A DNA stretch of 64,000 nt, taken from contig AMYY01000012.1 in assembly GCA_000335735.1 (NCBI GenBank), forward strand, positions 27,140 to 91,139. Direction: 5' to 3'. The position numbers and the translations under genes are program-made. The first letter of the stretch is position 1. Every line of letters begins with the position of its first letter. Below the pieces are notes generated by a model. The model did not search any database and was not told where the DNA came from. It worked only from the letters and a program-made list of their open reading frames with translations. Shown in pieces: positions 35,647 to 43,809 of the stretch. Source of the DNA: an alpha proteobacterium L41A. GTDB taxonomy: Bacteria > Pseudomonadota > Alphaproteobacteria > Caulobacterales > Caulobacteraceae.

Positions 35647-36090
35647 TCAACGCTCCATGACCAGGCAGGTCGAGGTCGCGGTCGCATAGAGCTTGCCGTC
35701 CAGGCCGCGCAGATCGGCCTCCGAGAAGGCCGCGCGCCGACCGGCCTGAACGATCCGGCCCTCGGCGTGAACGGGCGTGCCGGCGGTCAGCGCCTTGTGA
35801 AAAACCGTCTTCAGTTCCAGCGTCGTATAGGTCTGACCCGGCCGAAGCGTGGAGTGCACGACGCAGCCGCAGGCCGAGTCGAGCACCGTCGCGATCCAGC
35901 CGCCATGGACCGTGCCCAGTGGATTATACACGGCGGTGGTGGGGATGGCCTCGAACACCACCCGGCCTTCTTCCACTTCGGTCAGTTCGAAGCCGACGGT
36001 GCGGGCGATGGGTGCGATGAAGCCGCCCGTCATGCCCAGCCGCAGTTGGTCGATCCCGGACAGGGCGGCGATATCGACGGTTTCAGTCAT
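35647..36090 (-). CDS. PaaI-family hotdog thioesterase
   Basis: The 147-residue acyl-CoA thioesterase has the hotdog motif YNPLGTVHGGWIATVLDSACG (about 56-76), in which the HGG and following Asp form the active site. LELKTVFHKAL supports CoA binding. The family hydrolyses aromatic or medium-chain acyl-CoAs; the substrate here is not evident. Single gene, divergent from nothing adjacent. The 74 bases upstream include GTCCGTTTACAATAAGGAC, an imperfect inverted repeat. Confidence 0.85.
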   Translation of the reverse strand: MTETVDIAALSGIDQLRLGMTGGFIAPIARTVGFELTEVEEGRVVFEAIPTTAVYNPLGTVHGGWIATVLDSACGCVVHSTLRPGQTYTTLELKTVFHKALTAGTPVHAEGRIVQAGRRAAFSEADLRGLDGKLYATATSTCLVMER

Positions 36091-36164
36091 GCAAACGACT
36101 CCTGATGGGGTCCGTTTACAATAAGGACGGACGCTGCCGTGACAAGCGTCCGTCGTATCGGTCC

Positions 36165-36731
36165 TTACAGGCCCGGCAGTTTGAAGCCGTTGCTGCGACG
36201 CGGCTGGATCGTGATGGCCTGTTGGCCGCCGGTCAGAGCCTGAAGACGGGCGGCCTCGGTCGAGGCGTCGATGGTCTTCTGGCCTTCGGCGGTCTGGCGA
36301 ACCGTCGGGGCCTGGGTCGAGGCATCGTCCTTGCGCCAGAACATCAGGCGGTTGGCGAAGCTTTCGTCCTTGTGCGCCAGATCGCCGAACTCGTCATCGA
36401 CGACATAGCGGGCGAGCGGATCGGCCTGGTCGCCGCCGGCCTGGGCCACCAGGACCTGTTCGCCCGGCGTGCGGGTGACGGCCTGACGCTGACCCAGAAG
36501 GATCTGACGCGCGGCGCTTTCGGGGGCCAGTTCCTGCGGCCGCGGCTGGCCCGGCGCGGGCGGGCGCAGGCCGTATTCCGGCGGAATGCTGAGCGGGGCG
36601 GTCGAGACGGTGACGAACTCGTCCGGCACCACCTTGGTCAGGCCGATGCCCTGTTTGATGCTTCCGCAGGCCGAGACGGCGAGCGCGGAGGAGGCGACGA
36701 GGGTCAGGACGGCGACACTGCGGATACGCAT
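36165..36731 (-). CDS. DUF3035 lipoprotein
   Basis: The 188-residue predicted lipoprotein begins MRIRSVAVLTLVASSALAVS with a lipobox around the following Ala-Cys (VSAC). The domain carries VVPDEFVTVSTAPLSIPPEYGLRPP, the characteristic DUF3035 opening, and an Asp/Phe-rich centre. It lies 71 bases after lspA, whose product would cleave its signal peptide. This lspA/DUF3035 pairing is common in Alphaproteobacteria. Function unknown, probably outer-membrane associated. Confidence 0.85.
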   Translation of the reverse strand: MRIRSVAVLTLVASSALAVSACGSIKQGIGLTKVVPDEFVTVSTAPLSIPPEYGLRPPAPGQPRPQELAPESAARQILLGQRQAVTRTPGEQVLVAQAGGDQADPLARYVVDDEFGDLAHKDESFANRLMFWRKDDASTQAPTVRQTAEGQKTIDASTEAARLQALTGGQQAITIQPRRSNGFKLPGL

Positions 36732-36802
36732 GGTTTCAGGCTCTGGTCGGCTGATGCAGGAAGCGCCGCGATGGCGCAGTCGGCATAGTGAAGACGGGGT
36801 GA

Positions 36803-37309
36803 TTACGACTTTTCGACGGCCGCGCCAACCTTGGCGGGTTTGTCGGACACCAGACTGTCGATGATCAGCAGCACGACGCCGATGGTGATGGCGCTGTCGG
36901 CGATGTTGAACACCCAGGGAAACACGCCGGTGCCCGAGAAGTCGATGAAGTCGACGACATAGCCGAAGCGGATCCGGTCGATCACATTGCCCAGGGCACC
37001 GCCCATGACGAAGCCGATGGCGGTGATCAGCAGGCGGCGGTTCGACTGCGTCGCCCACCAGGCCAGGCCGGCCGAGACGACGATGGAGAAGATGGCCAGG
37101 CCCCAGCGCGCTTCGCCGCCGCCGAACAGGCCGAAGCTGACGCCGGTGTTCTCGACCCAGCTGAAGTTCAGGATCGGCGGGAAGACGGGGATGCGGCCGA
37201 CTTCGTGCAGCGACAGGCCGCTGATGATCCAGGCCTTGGTCAACTGATCCAGGACGATGATCAGGAGGGCGAACACATAGGCGGTGACGGCGAGGCGCGT
37301 GATCTTCAT
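36803..37309 (-). CDS. lspA: Lipoprotein signal peptidase (signal peptidase II)
   Basis: The 168-residue four-helix aspartic protease matures prolipoproteins. The catalytic pair is in GGALGNVIDRIRFGYVVDFI and FNIADSAIT. FSWVENTGVSFGLF is another conserved block. The frame is open to 37396, but the ATG at 37309 (MKITRLAVTAY) matches the family. In related genomes it follows ileS; here a repeat element and xseA lie upstream instead. Confidence 0.95.
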   Translation of the reverse strand: MKITRLAVTAYVFALLIIVLDQLTKAWIISGLSLHEVGRIPVFPPILNFSWVENTGVSFGLFGGGEARWGLAIFSIVVSAGLAWWATQSNRRLLITAIGFVMGGALGNVIDRIRFGYVVDFIDFSGTGVFPWVFNIADSAITIGVVLLIIDSLVSDKPAKVGAAVEKS

Positions 37310-37419
37310 GCTGGGCCGGTTAGCAGGAAGCGCCGTCGGGGCGAAGAGGAAAACCGCGCAGTTGGAGTAGCTCGCCTTGGACCACGACGTGTCCACACTC
37401 GGTGACCAACCAAACGGCC

Positions 37420-37546
37420 GTCATTCCGGGGCTGAGCGGAGCGAAGAACCCGGAAGCCAGGACCACAGTCGCGCTGACAGATGCATCCGACGCCGGATGC
37501 CCGGCGCCTGGATTCCGGGTTCGTCCTGCGGACGCCCCGGAATGAC
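37420..37546. repeat. Inverted repeat element of a second REP-like family
   Basis: The outer ends GTCATTCCGGGGC (37420-37432) and GCCCCGGAATGAC (37534-37546) are exact reverse complements. Inner parts GAACCCGGAAGCCAGG and CCTGGATTCCGGGTTC nearly match. Between them lie 45 unrelated bases. It fills the gap between lspA and xseA. The overall plan is like the other two elements, but the sequence is distinct. No coding potential is seen. Confidence 0.78.
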
Positions 37547-37559
37547 GGTCGTTGAGATG

Positions 37560-39155
37560 CTAGAACAGGCTGCCCTGATCGGCGGCGGTCGGCTTCGGCT
37601 TGGCCGCCGGACGTGGCGGGGACGGACGGGGTTCGCCGCCGCCGATCGTCGCGGGCTGAACGCCGTCGCCGAACACCAGTCGGACCGCCTGACCCGCCTT
37701 CAGCGCCTTGGCCGAGGTGATCCAGTCGCCGCTCGAATCTTCCACACGGGCGAAGCCGGGCTTGGGCCGACCGGGGTCCAGGGTCGTCAGCGCCCGTGAC
37801 AGCGCCGCAAGCCGATCGGCCTCGCGCTCCAGTCGACGCTTCGGAAAGGCATCCAGTCGCGCGCCGACGGCTTCAAGCCGGGCCTGACGCTGATCCAGCC
37901 GTCGATGCAGCGGTTCGGGCGACAGCCGCCCCGAGACCTGCAACAGCCGCCGCTCGCCGCGCGCCACGCCGGCCTGAAGCGCCGCGCCCAGCCGGTCGCC
38001 CGCGCCGCGCAGCCGGTCCTGACCTCGCTCGATCCGGGTGCGCAGCAGGGCCGGGCTCAGCTTGCCGCCCGTCACCGCCAGATGCCGCTCGTGCAGGGCG
38101 ACGTTGCGTTGCAGACCCGATCCCAGCCGGCTCGACACATAGTCCAGCCGCTGCTGCGCCAGGGCCAGCAGGTCCTCCGGCCGCGCCGGCAGGCCGCGCG
38201 CCACAGCCCGCAGGCGCGTGCGTCGATCCTCGATCAGCCGCCCGCCCGCCTGCACCATGCGCCGGTCCATGTCGGCGACGGCGTAGCGCAGGTCCGCCAG
38301 CACAGGCGTCGCCATTTCGGCGGCGCCCGTCGGGGTCGGCGCCCGGCGATCCGAGACGAAGTCGATCAGGGTGGTGTCGGTCTCGTGCCCCACGGCCGAG
38401 ATGATCGGAATGCGCGCCGCCGCCACGGTCCGCGCCAGGCCTTCGTCGTTGAAGCACCACAGGTCCTCGACCGACCCGCCGCCGCGCGCGACGATCAGCA
38501 GGTCCGGGCGGGGGATCGGCCCGTCGGGCGTCATCCCGTCAAAGCCGCGAATGGCTTTCGACACCTGGCCGCAGGCGGATTCGCCCTGAACGACCACGGG
38601 CCAGACGATGACGCGACAGGGCCAGCGTTCGGCGATCCGGTGCAGCACGTCGCGGATCACCGCGCCGGTCGGGCTGGTGATCACGCCGATGGTCGCGGGA
38701 AAGGCGGGCAGGGGTTTCTTGCGCCCCGGCTCGAACAGACCTTCCTCACGCAGGCGGACCTTCAGCCGCTCCAACTGAGCCAGCAGGGCGCCGGCGCCGG
38801 CCGCCTCCATGCTCTCGATCACGATCTGATAGGACGACCGCGCCGGATAGGAGGTGATCTTGCCGGTGACGATGACCTCCAGCCCCGCCTCGGGCTGGAC
38901 GCCCAGGCCGCGCACCGACCCCTTCCACACCACGCCGTCGATGGCCGACTTGTCGTCCTTCAGCGTCAGATAGATGTGGCCCGAAGCGTGGCGATTGACC
39001 TTGGAGACCTCGCCGCGCAAGCGCACATGGCCGAACCGGTCCTCCAGCGTGCGCTTCAGCGCGAACGACAGCTCCGAGATCGACAGGGGCGGATTGTTGT
39101 CGCGCGGGGCAGGGACCTCGGCCGGGCCTTCGAATACGTAGGAGTCGTCGCTCAT
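37560..39155 (-). CDS. xseA: Exodeoxyribonuclease VII large subunit
   Basis: The 531-residue catalytic subunit degrades single-stranded DNA. The N-terminal OB fold (about 20-125) contains [27 protein letters not shown] in parts. The nuclease domain shows [38 protein letters not shown] and [19 protein letters not shown] long Arg/Leu coiled-coil region (about 300-450) precedes a Pro-rich tail. The small subunit xseB is not adjacent. Confidence 0.95.
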   Translation of the reverse strand: MSDDSYVFEGPAEVPAPRDNNPPLSISELSFALKRTLEDRFGHVRLRGEVSKVNRHASGHIYLTLKDDKSAIDGVVWKGSVRGLGVQPEAGLEVIVTGKITSYPARSSYQIVIESMEAAGAGALLAQLERLKVRLREEGLFEPGRKKPLPAFPATIGVITSPTGAVIRDVLHRIAERWPCRVIVWPVVVQGESACGQVSKAIRGFDGMTPDGPIPRPDLLIVARGGGSVEDLWCFNDEGLARTVAAARIPIISAVGHETDTTLIDFVSDRRAPTPTGAAEMATPVLADLRYAVADMDRRMVQAGGRLIEDRRTRLRAVARGLPARPEDLLALAQQRLDYVSSRLGSGLQRNVALHERHLAVTGGKLSPALLRTRIERGQDRLRGAGDRLGAALQAGVARGERRLLQVSGRLSPEPLHRRLDQRQARLEAVGARLDAFPKRRLEREADRLAALSRALTTLDPGRPKPGFARVEDSSGDWITSAKALKAGQAVRLVFGDGVQPATIGGGEPRPSPPRPAAKPKPTAADQGSLF

Positions 39156-39219
39156 TGGCCCACCCTAGCCTGCGTCGATCCGTCCGGGAACGCTGCGCGC
39201 GCCCTGTCGTTCGACTTTC

Positions 39220-39381
39220 ATGCCCGCCGACCCGCCCGGAACCGATCCTTCTGACCGTGACCCGCACGAGCGCGATCTGTCGCGCCGCGCCGGTGGCGGC
39301 GGGGCCATGAGCTCGTGGCTGATCATCGGCGGCATCATTCTGCTGGGGCTGGGCGTCTATGTCGTCTCGGCCCTGCTCTGA
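39220..39381 (+). CDS. 53-residue single-helix membrane protein
   Basis: An ATG at 39220 opens a 53-codon frame. The charged N-terminus (DPSDRDPHERDLSRR), a Gly-rich hinge and one helix (WLIIGGIILLGLGVYVVSAL) make a small inner-membrane protein. It ends 16 bases before the lipoprotein gene at 39398 on the same strand and would share its transcript. The helix and the placement support it, but no family is recognised. Confidence 0.6.
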   Translation: MPADPPGTDPSDRDPHERDLSRRAGGGGAMSSWLIIGGIILLGLGVYVVSALL

Positions 39382-39397
39382 ACCGCAAGGAACCCGC

Positions 39398-39829
39398 ATG
39401 AACCGCCTCGTCCCGCTCGCCGTCATTCTTTGCCTGACCGGCGGCGTCGTCGCCTGCTCGGATCGCGACGACGATGTGGTCCAGGCCCCTGCGCCGGGCG
39501 CAGCGCCCGCGGCCTTGCCGGATCAACAGGCGGATGCCGCCGCCTCGAGCGCCGCCCTGGCCTTCAACATGACCCGCGATCAGCTGGAGGACGCGGACCT
39601 GTATTCGCGCGCCAACGTCGATCTGGGCGACGTGGAAACCCTGGTGCTGGACGCCTCGGGCGTCCTGACCCATCTGGTGATTGAGCTAGAAGGGCCGGGC
39701 GACATGAAGGTGCGGGTTCCGGTCGCGGACGTGTCTCCGATCGACCGCAACGGCGATCGGGATCTGGTCACCGATCTGACGCCCGGTCAGCTTCAGGCCC
39801 TGCCGGCCTGGACCTCGCCCGTTCGCTGA
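39398..39829 (+). CDS. Lipoprotein with PRC-barrel-like domain
   Basis: The 143-residue protein starts MNRLVPLAVILCLTGGVVAC with a lipobox (VVAC). After an Ala/Pro-rich spacer the domain reads LYSRANVDLGDVETLVLDAS with VLTHLVIELEG, the pattern of PRC-barrel folds that mediate protein contacts. The ATG at 39398 is chosen over an in-frame ATG at 39359, which lies in the small upstream gene. It is probably tethered to a membrane; the partner is unknown. Confidence 0.72.
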   Translation: MNRLVPLAVILCLTGGVVACSDRDDDVVQAPAPGAAPAALPDQQADAAASSAALAFNMTRDQLEDADLYSRANVDLGDVETLVLDASGVLTHLVIELEGPGDMKVRVPVADVSPIDRNGDRDLVTDLTPGQLQALPAWTSPVR

Positions 39830-39867
39830 TTGGACGCTGAATGCGGCGTTAAGTCTGACGGGTGCTT

Positions 39868-39889
39868 GACCGGCCGGCGCCGGCCGGTC
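39868..39889. repeat. 22-base perfect palindrome just before purD
   Basis: The arm GACCGGCCGGC is followed by its exact reverse complement, with no spacer. It ends 13 bases before the purD ATG. It could be an operator or a leader hairpin near the ribosome-binding region. No Shine-Dalgarno sequence is visible between it and the start. Confidence 0.7.
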
Positions 39890-39902
39890 ATTGCCCGATC
39901 TC

Positions 39903-41177
39903 ATGAACATTCTTCTCGTCGGATCGGGCGGCCGCGAACACGCCCTGGCCTGGAAGATCGCCCAGTCGCCGCTGGTCACGCGTCTGGTCGCCGCACCGGG
40001 CAACCCTGGCATCGAGAAGCTGTGCGAGCTGCGCGCCGTCAAGGCGGACGACGCCGACGGCCTGGCCGCACTGGCCAGAGAGATCAAGGCCGATCTGGTC
40101 GTTGTGGGGCCTGAGGTGGCGCTGGCCGCCGGTCTGGCTGATCGTCTGGCCTCGGCCGGCATCCCCTGTTTCGGGCCGACCGCCAAGGCGGCGCAGCTGG
40201 AAACGTCGAAGGCCTTTTCGAAGGGGTTCCTTGAACGCCACGAAATCCCGACCGCAGGTTACGGCGTCTATGACACGGTCAAGGACGCCAAGGCGGCGCT
40301 GGACGTGTTCCGGCCGCCCTATGTGATCAAGGCCGATGGCCTGGCCGCCGGCAAGGGCGTGGCCATCAGCCCCGACCGCCCCGACGCCGAGGCCGAAATC
40401 GAGCGCATGCTGGGCGGCCGGTTCGGCGCGGCCGGCGCCCGCGTCGTGATCGAGGAGTTCATGGACGGCGAGGAAGGCTCGCTGTTCGCCCTGTGCGATG
40501 GTCAACGCGCCCTGCTGTTCGGCGGCGCCCAGGACCACAAGCGCGCTTTCGACGGCGACCTTGGCCCCAACACCGGCGGCATGGGCGCCTATTCGCCCGC
40601 GCCCGTCTTCACGCCTGAGCTGGTGCAGCAGGCCGACGCGCTGATCGTCCAGCCGACGATCCGCAAGATGGCGGAAGAAGGCGCGCCCTATCGCGGCGTG
40701 CTCTACGCCGGCCTGATGGCGACCGAGGACGGCCCCAAGGTGGTCGAGTTCAACGCCCGTTTCGGCGACCCGGAATGCCAGGTGCTGATGATGCGGATGG
40801 CGGGCGACATAGTCCCCTATCTGCTGGGCTGCGCGCGCGGCGACGTCTCGGGCCTGGCTTCGCCCGCCTTCAAGCCTCAGACGGTGATTTGCGTGGTCAT
40901 GGCCGCCAAGGGCTATCCCGACAGCCCGCTGGAAGGCTCGATCATCCGCGGCGCCGATCAGGACTTCGGCCCCCATGTCCAGGTCTTCCACGCCGGAACC
41001 AAGCGCCGCGACGACGGCCTGCTGGCCGCCTCGGGCGGTCGCGTCCTGAACGTCTGCGCCGAGGGCGACGACATCGCCCAGGCCCGCGAACGCGCCTATG
41101 CCGCCATCAGGAAGATCGACTGGCCGGGCGGCTTCAACCGCTCCGACATCGGCTGGCGCGCTTTGGATCGCGGCTGA
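39903..41177 (+). CDS. purD: Phosphoribosylamine-glycine ligase
   Basis: The 424-residue ATP-grasp enzyme joins glycine to phosphoribosylamine in purine synthesis. NILLVGSGGREHALAWK at the start, GPEVALAAGLADRL, VIKADGLAAGKGV in the ATP site, and the metal-binding FNARFGDPECQ are diagnostic. The ATG at 39903 is used; a TTG twelve bases upstream is in frame but lies in the palindrome spacer. It uses the glycine that the nearby gcv system would break down. Confidence 0.95.
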   Translation: MNILLVGSGGREHALAWKIAQSPLVTRLVAAPGNPGIEKLCELRAVKADDADGLAALAREIKADLVVVGPEVALAAGLADRLASAGIPCFGPTAKAAQLETSKAFSKGFLERHEIPTAGYGVYDTVKDAKAALDVFRPPYVIKADGLAAGKGVAISPDRPDAEAEIERMLGGRFGAAGARVVIEEFMDGEEGSLFALCDGQRALLFGGAQDHKRAFDGDLGPNTGGMGAYSPAPVFTPELVQQADALIVQPTIRKMAEEGAPYRGVLYAGLMATEDGPKVVEFNARFGDPECQVLMMRMAGDIVPYLLGCARGDVSGLASPAFKPQTVICVVMAAKGYPDSPLEGSIIRGADQDFGPHVQVFHAGTKRRDDGLLAASGGRVLNVCAEGDDIAQARERAYAAIRKIDWPGGFNRSDIGWRALDRG

Positions 41178-41209
41178 CCGTATCGGCGGGATGTGATAGA
41201 GGCTCGCCT

Positions 41210-41410
41210 ATGGCGCATCCCGCATCCCACGATGAAGACGAAGAGCCCGGCATCTTCGACATCCCCGACGACGAGGCCGACGAGGCGGCGACGCTGCGCG
41301 GCCTTGCCGACATCGAGGCGGGACGGATCATCAGTCATGAGGCGATGAAGCGCTGGCTTCTGTCGTGGGGAGCGGACAATCCGCTCCCGCCGCCGAAATG
41401 CGGCGAGTAG
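41210..41410 (+). CDS. Antitoxin, ParD/RelB-like
   Basis: The 66-residue acidic protein has the C-terminal block LADIEAGRIISHEAMKRWL, the recurring toxin-wrapping motif of ParD-like antitoxins. The N-terminus is very acidic (HDEDEEPGIFDIPDDEADEA) and shows no clear ribbon-helix-helix, so DNA binding is uncertain. The ATG at 41210 follows purD by 32 bases. It overlaps the toxin start by 13 bases. Confidence 0.75.
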   Translation: MAHPASHDEDEEPGIFDIPDDEADEAATLRGLADIEAGRIISHEAMKRWLLSWGADNPLPPPKCGE

Positions 41411-41673
41411 TCTGGACCGAGCAAGCTCGGGAAGACCTGATCGCCATTCAATCCTATGTGCAGGGCTTCAGCCTTCCCGCTGCGATCCGTCTGGCCGTTC
41501 GTCTAATTGATCTGGCTGAAAGCCTGAACGCCTTTCCCGACCGTGGCAGGCAGATCAGGCATGGGCTTCGCGAGGCTGTTTCGATCCGCCCCTATGTGAT
41601 CCGATACGCTATCCTGGCCGACGAAATCCGCATCATCACCATCCGCCACTCCGCCCGACGGCCCGAGCGCTAG
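41398..41673 (+). CDS. Toxin, ParE/RelE family
   Basis: The 91-residue basic protein begins MRRVVWTEQAREDLIAIQSY and has the family run AFPDRGRQIRHGLREAVSIRPYVIRYAI in pieces, ending ITIRHSARRPE. RelE-type members cut ribosome-bound mRNA and ParE-type members poison gyrase; the arginine-rich end allows either. The start is inside the antitoxin gene. It is convergent with the L,D-transpeptidase, with three bases between stops. Confidence 0.85.
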   Translation: MRRVVWTEQAREDLIAIQSYVQGFSLPAAIRLAVRLIDLAESLNAFPDRGRQIRHGLREAVSIRPYVIRYAILADEIRIITIRHSARRPER

Positions 41674-41676
41674 GCC

Positions 41677-42369
41677 TTAGGCCGCTGCGAACAGCAGCCG
41701 GCCTTCGCCCATGCGTTCGCGCAACGCCGGCAGGTCGGTGTGGGCGACCGAGAAACAGCCGTAGCTGCGACCCAGCTTGCCTTCGCGCGCCAGGAAGTCG
41801 GGATCCGCGTAGTCCGCCCCGTGGACGATGATGGCCCGCTCGCGCGCCTTGTCGTTGGAATATTCCAGCCCGTCCAGCAGCACGTTCGGCCCCTGTTGCG
41901 CGCCCCAGTTGGCGCCCGCCGTCGCATAGGCGCCGATCGAGGACATGTTGGAATCCGGCGTGTTGGAAAAGCGCTGGGCATAGCCGGTGTGGCTGGGGTC
42001 CGATCCCCGGCCGTGGCAGGTGCGCAGCACCTTCACTTCACCCGCGATCAGGTCGACCTCATAGAGCCGCTCCTCGCCCGAGAACTTCTGGAAGTCGACC
42101 AGATACATCCGGTCACGCAGAGGCAGGCGGTGATGGTGGGTATCCAGCGCGGTCATGGCGCGCTCCATCAGTTCCTTGCGAACGTGACCGCGCGGGTCCA
42201 GGGGCGGCGGGGTCACGGGTGCAGTCTGAGCCATGGACAGGCCGACACCGGGCGTGCCGATCGGAGTGCTGTTCTGAGCCGTCGTCAGAGGCGCCGTCGC
42301 GCTCGCGCTGGCGCATCCCGCCAGCATTGCCGATCCGCCCAGAATAAGTCCTCGTCTCGATAGCCGCAT
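41677..42369 (-). CDS. Murein L,D-transpeptidase (YkuD_2 family), Tat-type lipoprotein
   Basis: The 230-residue protein has the catalytic block IIVHGADYADPDFL with SYGCFSVAH, in which the histidine and cysteine fit an L,D-transpeptidase that cross-links or modifies peptidoglycan. The N-terminus MRLSRRGLILGG carries a Tat-like twin arginine, and the next residues AMLAGC form a lipobox, so Tat export as a lipoprotein is plausible. DTHHHRLPLRDRMYLVDFQ is a family block. It is divergent from the amidohydrolase, with a 114-base gap. Confidence 0.85.
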   Translation of the reverse strand: MRLSRRGLILGGSAMLAGCASASATAPLTTAQNSTPIGTPGVGLSMAQTAPVTPPPLDPRGHVRKELMERAMTALDTHHHRLPLRDRMYLVDFQKFSGEERLYEVDLIAGEVKVLRTCHGRGSDPSHTGYAQRFSNTPDSNMSSIGAYATAGANWGAQQGPNVLLDGLEYSNDKARERAIIVHGADYADPDFLAREGKLGRSYGCFSVAHTDLPALRERMGEGRLLFAAA

Positions 42370-42483
42370 GCGACGCCCTCGTTGCGGTTGGTCTTGAGGC
42401 GTGTTTGTTTCAGTTGGTTACGGGCGAGGCAACCTGAGCCTTGTGGGGCATTTTTGCGGCCGACGCGTCGCGGGGAGAGATCG

Positions 42484-43809
42484 ATGAAACGATTCGGGAT
42501 CGCGCTGGCGGCGCTGATGGCGTCGGCGGTGAGCGCTAACGCGCAGCAAACCCCCGTGGCAACGGGCGTTTCGACGCAACCCGACACAACGTTCGTTGAA
42601 GCTGGAAGGTTGCTTGCTGATCCGTCGAACGGCGTTGTGCAGCGCGATAAAACTCTCGTGATCAGAGGGAACCAGGTCGTTGAAGTGCGTGACGGCTTCG
42701 TCGGTGACGCGTCGCAAGGCAATGTCATCGACCTGCGCCAAGCCTTTGTCCTGCCCGGCCTTATCGACAGTCACGTGCATCTGACGGGCCAGCAGAACCC
42801 GAACTCGCGCCTGGAGGAGGTGACGCTTTCGGACGCGGACCAGGCGATGGTCGGGGCCCGATATGCGCGTCGCACCCTGATGGCCGGGTTTACGACGGTG
42901 GCGGATCTGGGCGCCTCGAACCAGGCCATCTTCGCCCTGCGAAACGCCGTCCGGAACGGCGACGTGCCGGGACCGCGCATCATTGCGGCGGGGTCATCGG
43001 TGTCGATCCATGGCGGGCATGGCGACATCAACGGCTATCGCGAGGACGTCATGCACCTGCTGTCGTCCGAGAGCATCTGCTCGGGGCCCGAGGACTGCAT
43101 GCGAGCGGTGCGCACCCAGGTTCGCGCCGGCGCCGACATCATCAAGATCACAGCCACAGGCGGCGTCCTGTCCAACACCGCCGCCGGCCTGAACCAGCAG
43201 TTCAGCGACGACGAACTGTCCGCCATCGTCGGCAGCGCCCACCGCATGGGCCGTCAGGTGACGGCGCATGCCCACGGGGTGGACGGCATCAACGCCTTCC
43301 TGCGGGCCGGCGGGGATTCCATCGAACACGGCACCTATCTGGACGATCAGTCGATCCGCCTGTTCAAGTCGAACGGCGCCTGGCTGATCCCGACCCTGCT
43401 GGCCGGGGATTTCGTGGCGCGCATCGCCTCGGGACCCGACAACTTCTTCACCCCCGCCCAGACGGCCAAGGCGCTGGAGGCCGGGCCCAAGATGCTGGAC
43501 ATGGCGCGCCGGGCGCATGAGGGCGGGGTCAGGATCGCCTTCGGCACCGACTCGGGCGTTTCGGCCCACGGCGACAACGCGCAGGAATTCGCGCTTCTTG
43601 TCCGCGCCGGCTTGAGCCCGCTCGAGGCCATCCAAGCCGCCACCGTCGGCGCCGCCGAACACCTGCGTATCGCCAATGAGGCCGGGAAGATCGCCGTGGG
43701 CATGCCCGCCGACATCGTCGCCGTCTCGGGCGATCCGCTGACGGACGTGACCGAGTTGGAGCGGATGAAGTTCGTGATGAAGTCCGGCGTCGTCTATCGC
43801 GCCGACTGA
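42484..43809 (+). CDS. Secreted metal-dependent amidohydrolase
   Basis: The 441-residue protein has a signal peptide (MKRFGIALAALMASAVSANA) and the amidohydrolase barrel: VLPGLIDSHVHLTG with the HxH pair, the lysine in RAGADIIKITATGGV, VTAHAHG, ALRAGGDSIEHGT-type sequence and AFGTDSGVSAHG with the last aspartate. These match the imidazolonepropionase-like/Xaa-Pro dipeptidase group that hydrolyses dipeptides or similar amides in the periplasm. GGGGAG precedes the ATG at 42484, so an earlier ATG at 42382 is rejected. Its end overlaps lpxK by 16 bases on the opposite strand. Confidence 0.88.
   Translation: MKRFGIALAALMASAVSANAQQTPVATGVSTQPDTTFVEAGRLLADPSNGVVQRDKTLVIRGNQVVEVRDGFVGDASQGNVIDLRQAFVLPGLIDSHVHLTGQQNPNSRLEEVTLSDADQAMVGARYARRTLMAGFTTVADLGASNQAIFALRNAVRNGDVPGPRIIAAGSSVSIHGGHGDINGYREDVMHLLSSESICSGPEDCMRAVRTQVRAGADIIKITATGGVLSNTAAGLNQQFSDDELSAIVGSAHRMGRQVTAHAHGVDGINAFLRAGGDSIEHGTYLDDQSIRLFKSNGAWLIPTLLAGDFVARIASGPDNFFTPAQTAKALEAGPKMLDMARRAHEGGVRIAFGTDSGVSAHGDNAQEFALLVRAGLSPLEAIQAATVGAAEHLRIANEAGKIAVGMPADIVAVSGDPLTDVTELERMKFVMKSGVVYRAD

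Noticed and set aside
37310..37396. N-terminal extension of lspA
   Set aside because: It lacks membrane character and enters the gap before the repeat; MKITRLAV is the standard start.
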